From OMOG01 sp041485845 (lineage in GTDB: Bacteria; Acidobacteriota; Terriglobia; Bryobacterales; Bryobacteraceae): DNA of 15,326 nucleotides. The stretch lies in assembly GCA_041485845.1 (NCBI GenBank), contig JBGPKH010000155.1, forward strand, positions 1-15,326, in the 5' to 3' direction. The notes below the pieces were generated by a model. It ran no database searches. It was not told where the DNA came from and saw only the letters and a program-made list of their open reading frames with translations. A program made the position numbers and the translations under genes. Below, piece by piece: positions 13,085 to 15,326 of this stretch (within the stretch, counting starts at the first letter, position 1; the number at the start of each line of letters is the position of its first letter).

Positions 13085-14061
13085 TTATGGACCTGCCGCG
13101 CTTCGTTCAGGCCGAAAAGCCGTACTGGGACGAATTGCAGACCGTGCTCCACGGGATCGAAACCGAGCCCGAGCGCCGCATGCCGTTGCCCGAGATCCAG
13201 CGGCTTCATTATCTATATGAGCGCTGCTCGGCGGACCTCGCCCGCCTCGACACTTTCGCCACCGAGCCGCGCGTGCGGGCGTTTCTCGAATCGCTGGTCT
13301 CCCGCGCCTACACCGAGATCCACGAAACGCGCGCGCCGTTCCGCATCCGTTGGAAGCCGCTGCTCCTGGCATTCCCGCGGGCGTTTCGACGCCACCTCGG
13401 CGCATTCCGCCTCGCGGCCGCGGTCACGCTGCTCGGCTGCGCGTTCGGCTGGTTCGTCATCCGTCAGGACCCGCAGGCGAAGGCCGTGCTCATGCCCTTC
13501 CCCGGCCTCATGACCACGCCCGCGGAACGCGTGGCCAAAGAGGAGAGCGCTAAGGCCGACCGTCTCAAGGGGGCCAAGGCGACCTTCTCGGCGGAGCTGA
13601 TGACCAACAACATCCGCGTCACCGTGCTGGCCATGGCCGCGGGAATCAGTTGGGGCGCCGGCACCCTGATCGTGCTCTTCTTCAACGGCGTCATTCTGGG
13701 CGCGGTGGCAGCCGACTACCTCGCCGGCGGCCAGGCCACCTTTCTCGCCGGCTGGCTGCTGCCCCACGGGTCCATCGAGATTCCCGCGATCCTGCTCGGC
13801 GGACAGGCCGGCTTCATTCTGGCCGGCGCGCTGATCGGCTGGGGCAGCCCGCACTCACGCTCCGAGCGCTTCCGCGCCGTGGCCCACGACCTGATTGCCA
13901 TCGTGGCCGGAGCCGCCGCCATGCTGGTCTGGGCGGGCTTGGTCGAGGCCTTCATCTCCCAATACCATCAGCCGGTGATCCCCTACTCACTGAAAATCGG
14001 ATTCGGTGTCTGCGAGCTGCTGGCGCTGGCGGCGTTCCTCGGATGGGCCGGCCGGGAATGA
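13081..14061 (+). CDS. SpoIIM/DUF95 family membrane protein
   Basis: A 326-residue polytopic membrane protein. A soluble N-terminal helical region (1-105) precedes hydrophobic segments at about 108-127, 178-205, 219-228, 236-255, 268-290 and 303-322. The family motif FSAELMTNNIRVTVLAMAAG leads to GTLIVLFFNGVILG, and LLPHGSIEIPAILLGGQAG supplies the conserved His-Gly...Glu. In endospore formers SpoIIM helps recruit the SpoIID/SpoIIP septal peptidoglycan machinery, but this host shows no sporulation context; in MoxR clusters SpoIIM-like proteins are a generic membrane component. The ATG at 13081 overlaps the DUF58 stop (ATGA). A second ATG two codons later is possible but has no better RBS. Confidence 0.93.
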   Translation: MIMDLPRFVQAEKPYWDELQTVLHGIETEPERRMPLPEIQRLHYLYERCSADLARLDTFATEPRVRAFLESLVSRAYTEIHETRAPFRIRWKPLLLAFPRAFRRHLGAFRLAAAVTLLGCAFGWFVIRQDPQAKAVLMPFPGLMTTPAERVAKEESAKADRLKGAKATFSAELMTNNIRVTVLAMAAGISWGAGTLIVLFFNGVILGAVAADYLAGGQATFLAGWLLPHGSIEIPAILLGGQAGFILAGALIGWGSPHSRSERFRAVAHDLIAIVAGAAAMLVWAGLVEAFISQYHQPVIPYSLKIGFGVCELLALAAFLGWAGRE

Positions 14062-14828
14062 GCACGCGCCAATCCTCGCTCACGATCGAGACGCCGGAGG
14101 GCGTCGTCTTCTCGTACCAGCTCGCGACCCCAGTGACCCGCGCCCTGGCCTGGGCGATCGACTTCGCCGCCATCATCGCCGCCAGTTCGACCACCGCCAA
14201 AGTCGCGCAAGCCCTCGGCGTACTGAGCGCCGATTTCGCCCGCGCCCTCGGGGTGGCGCTCTACTTCGCCATTTCCATCGCCTACGGGATCGTGCTGGAG
14301 TGGCGCTGGCGCGGGCAGACGCTGGGCAAACGCGTCCTCGGTCTGCGCGTCATCGATGCTCAGGGACTCCGCCTGCAACTCACGCAAATCGTCCTGCGCA
14401 ACCTGCTGCGCGCCATCGACATGCTGCCGCTGTTCTACCTGGTCGGCGGAATTGCGAGCCTGGTCAGCCGCAAGGGACAACGCCTGGGCGATCTAGCGGC
14501 CAACACCGTAGTGGCCCACGAACGCCAGTGGCTGGAGCCCGACCTGGAACAGATCGCGCCCGCCAAATACAATTCCTTGCTCGCCTGGCCCCATCTCGCC
14601 GCGCGTCTGCGCAGCCTCGCCAGCCCGGAAGCGGTCGGTATGGCCGTGCAGGCGGTAGCGCAACGCGACGGCTATGACCCCTCGGCGCGCGTCGAGCTCT
14701 TCCGCGAGCTGGCCGGCTATTTCCACTCGCTGGTGCAGTTTCCGGAGTCCGCCCTGGAAGGGCTCACCGACGAGCAATACGTCCGCAGCGCGCTCCGCGT
14801 CATCTATGGCGCTACGGTCAAGCGGTAG
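14058..14828 (+). CDS. RDD family membrane protein (array-terminal)
   Basis: A 256-residue protein, last gene of the array, with an ATGA overlap to the SpoIIM-like gene. The RDD domain spans about 22-155: ATPVTRALAWAIDFAAII (Arg28 and Asp35), RGQTLGKRVLGLRVID (85-100), and SRKGQRLGDLAANTVVAHER (137-156). Hydrophobic segments are at about 29-44, 64-81 and 122-137. A soluble C-terminal extension of about 100 residues (157-256), rich in Arg, Leu and Glu, exceeds the usual RDD length and has no recognised domain. It lacks the zinc ribbon of the first RDD protein, so the two are not simple duplicates. RDD proteins commonly close MoxR/DUF58/SpoIIM clusters. Confidence 0.93.
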   Translation: MSTRQSSLTIETPEGVVFSYQLATPVTRALAWAIDFAAIIAASSTTAKVAQALGVLSADFARALGVALYFAISIAYGIVLEWRWRGQTLGKRVLGLRVIDAQGLRLQLTQIVLRNLLRAIDMLPLFYLVGGIASLVSRKGQRLGDLAANTVVAHERQWLEPDLEQIAPAKYNSLLAWPHLAARLRSLASPEAVGMAVQAVAQRDGYDPSARVELFRELAGYFHSLVQFPESALEGLTDEQYVRSALRVIYGATVKR

Positions 14829-14923
14829 AACAAAACCTCCGATCCGCGCAGGACCCTGGCCCCGCCCTACGCGTTAAGAGTGAGGTTCTCCCCAACCGCG
14901 ACAGGTCGATAAGGCATCGCCGC

Positions 14924-14951
14924 GGACCCGGCGGTCCACCCATTAATTTTG
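14924..14951 (+). terminator. Weak terminator candidate after the array
   Basis: GGACC (14924-14928) pairs with GGTCC (14933-14937) around a CGGC loop, with ATTAATTTT beginning five bases later (14942-14950). The stem is short and the T-run displaced, so this is only a candidate for ending the array transcript. Confidence 0.25.
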
Positions 14952-15230
14952 GATACGCGCCAAAGGCATTTTGGACCGGGTCCCGTTCCGAATCTGGTTG
15001 CAGGCTTGTGCTAACGCCGCTTCGGGTCGCCACGATGATCGAGTGGTGGTAAGGGCTGTTGTCGCCAGGTATCCGGCGTGGGTCGAAACGGCAGTTCTGC
15101 GGGACGCCGAACTTGCATCCAGATCACGTTGACTCTGGGCCTCGGAGAACCGACCTCTTTCCGAGTGGCCGACCATCCGCTCAGAGCGGATCGAGCTAGT
15201 GGCTAGCATTGCTTAACCGGCAGAGCGTGT

Positions 15231-15254
15231 CCCCCTGACGTGTACGTCAAGGGG
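15231..15254. promoter_or_regulatory. Inverted repeat near the putative next promoter
   Basis: CCCC-C-TGACGT and ACGTCA-A-GGGG form arms of 10 pairs with one C-A mismatch around a GT loop. It lies at the -35 position of a TACTAT box (15274-15279). It could be an operator; a terminator is less likely, as no T-tract follows. Confidence 0.35.
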
Positions 15255-15285
15255 TTCCGGTGCGATGTTGTTGTACTATCCGTTT

Positions 15286-15326
15286 ATGAGGCGTAAGTCG
15301 CACATCCTAACCACGCTGCTCTGGAC
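15286..15326 (+). CDS. Possible start of a further gene, cut by the window
   Basis: An ATG at 15286 opens a frame that reads MRRKSHILTTLLW to the window end, basic then hydrophobic as at the start of a signal peptide. No Shine-Dalgarno sequence is visible. TACTAT, a fair -10 box, ends 6 bases before the ATG, so a leaderless transcript like that proposed for the sigma factor gene is possible. Thirteen codons are too few to judge. Confidence 0.25.
   Translation, partial: MRRKSHILTTLLW

Larger units (their letters stand above)
14829..15285. other. Intergenic region after the array, no gene recognised
   Basis: About 460 bases without a convincing gene. A minus-strand frame at 14943-15209 has no family resemblance and no visible RBS. 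Contents noted: a GGACC/GGTCC hairpin (14924-14937) followed after eight bases by TTTT, a palindrome GGACCGGGTCC (14973-14983), and a near-palindrome at 15231-15254. The base composition is more balanced than in the array. Confidence 0.55.

Noticed and set aside
1..15326. CRISPR arrays, complete insertion sequences, transposase, integrase or rRNA genes
   Set aside because: No regularly spaced repeat-spacer pattern, no transposase or integrase motifs and no rRNA-like sequence were seen.

Overview
The window is high-GC bacterial DNA (one 300-base stretch at 2041-2340 counts to about 77% G+C) with dense, mostly plus-strand genes. Several features together suggest an Acidobacteria-like host, possibly near Solibacter/Bryobacter: an ECF sigma factor of the type abundant in that phylum, a secreted DUF2911 protein, a secreted hypothetical resembling Solibacter proteins, and many short G+C-rich palindromic or dispersed-type repeats. 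This taxonomic reading is inference from family recognition; no search was run.

Left part (1-5101), accessory genes. A 5'-truncated M28-superfamily aminopeptidase-like gene (1-1734) is followed by about 0.7 kb with no convincing gene. That stretch holds a very G+C-rich, hairpin-dense segment (about 2024-2355) and then a plus-strand terminator-like hairpin (2379-2407), so an unannotated structured RNA is possible. An ECF sigma factor gene lies on the minus strand (2453-3019) with a perfect TATAAT only 8 bases before its ATG, suggesting a leaderless transcript. Divergent from it is a small secreted hypothetical gene (3090-3437), which overlaps by four bases the end of a minus-strand pirin gene (3434-4300). 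The pirin gene is divergent from a MarR regulator (4353-4799), and the 52-base gap carries a perfect 7+7 inverted repeat whose spacer is the pirin ribosome binding site.

Right part (5102-14828), one long co-directional array. A secreted DUF2911 protein is followed 21 bases later by a zinc-ribbon/RDD membrane protein, a zinc-ribbon/B-box membrane protein, a polytopic membrane protein with a possible PH-like N terminus, and a small B-box membrane protein. Then come a polytopic DUF4129 protein, a DUF4350 protein, a MoxR AAA+ ATPase, a DUF58 protein with a vWA-like domain, a SpoIIM/DUF95 membrane protein and a second RDD membrane protein. Seven successive junctions are 4-base start/stop overlaps (ATGA, GTGA or TTGA), so translation is probably coupled. 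The MoxR-DUF58-DUF4129-DUF4350-SpoIIM-RDD set is a recurrent bacterial module (a related moxR2 cluster exists in mycobacteria) with no firmly established function; it is thought to be an AAA+/vWA membrane-associated assembly or chaperone machine. The upstream group of zinc-module membrane proteins, and the two RDD proteins that bracket the set, are the most unusual part of the window.

Palindromic, repeat-like elements interrupt this compact array at 8133-8186 and 9745-9783, and a low-complexity repeat is embedded in the DUF58 coding region. The last 0.5 kb (14829-15326) has no convincing complete gene. It holds a few hairpins, a near-palindrome at 15231-15254 and the possible start of another gene at 15286.
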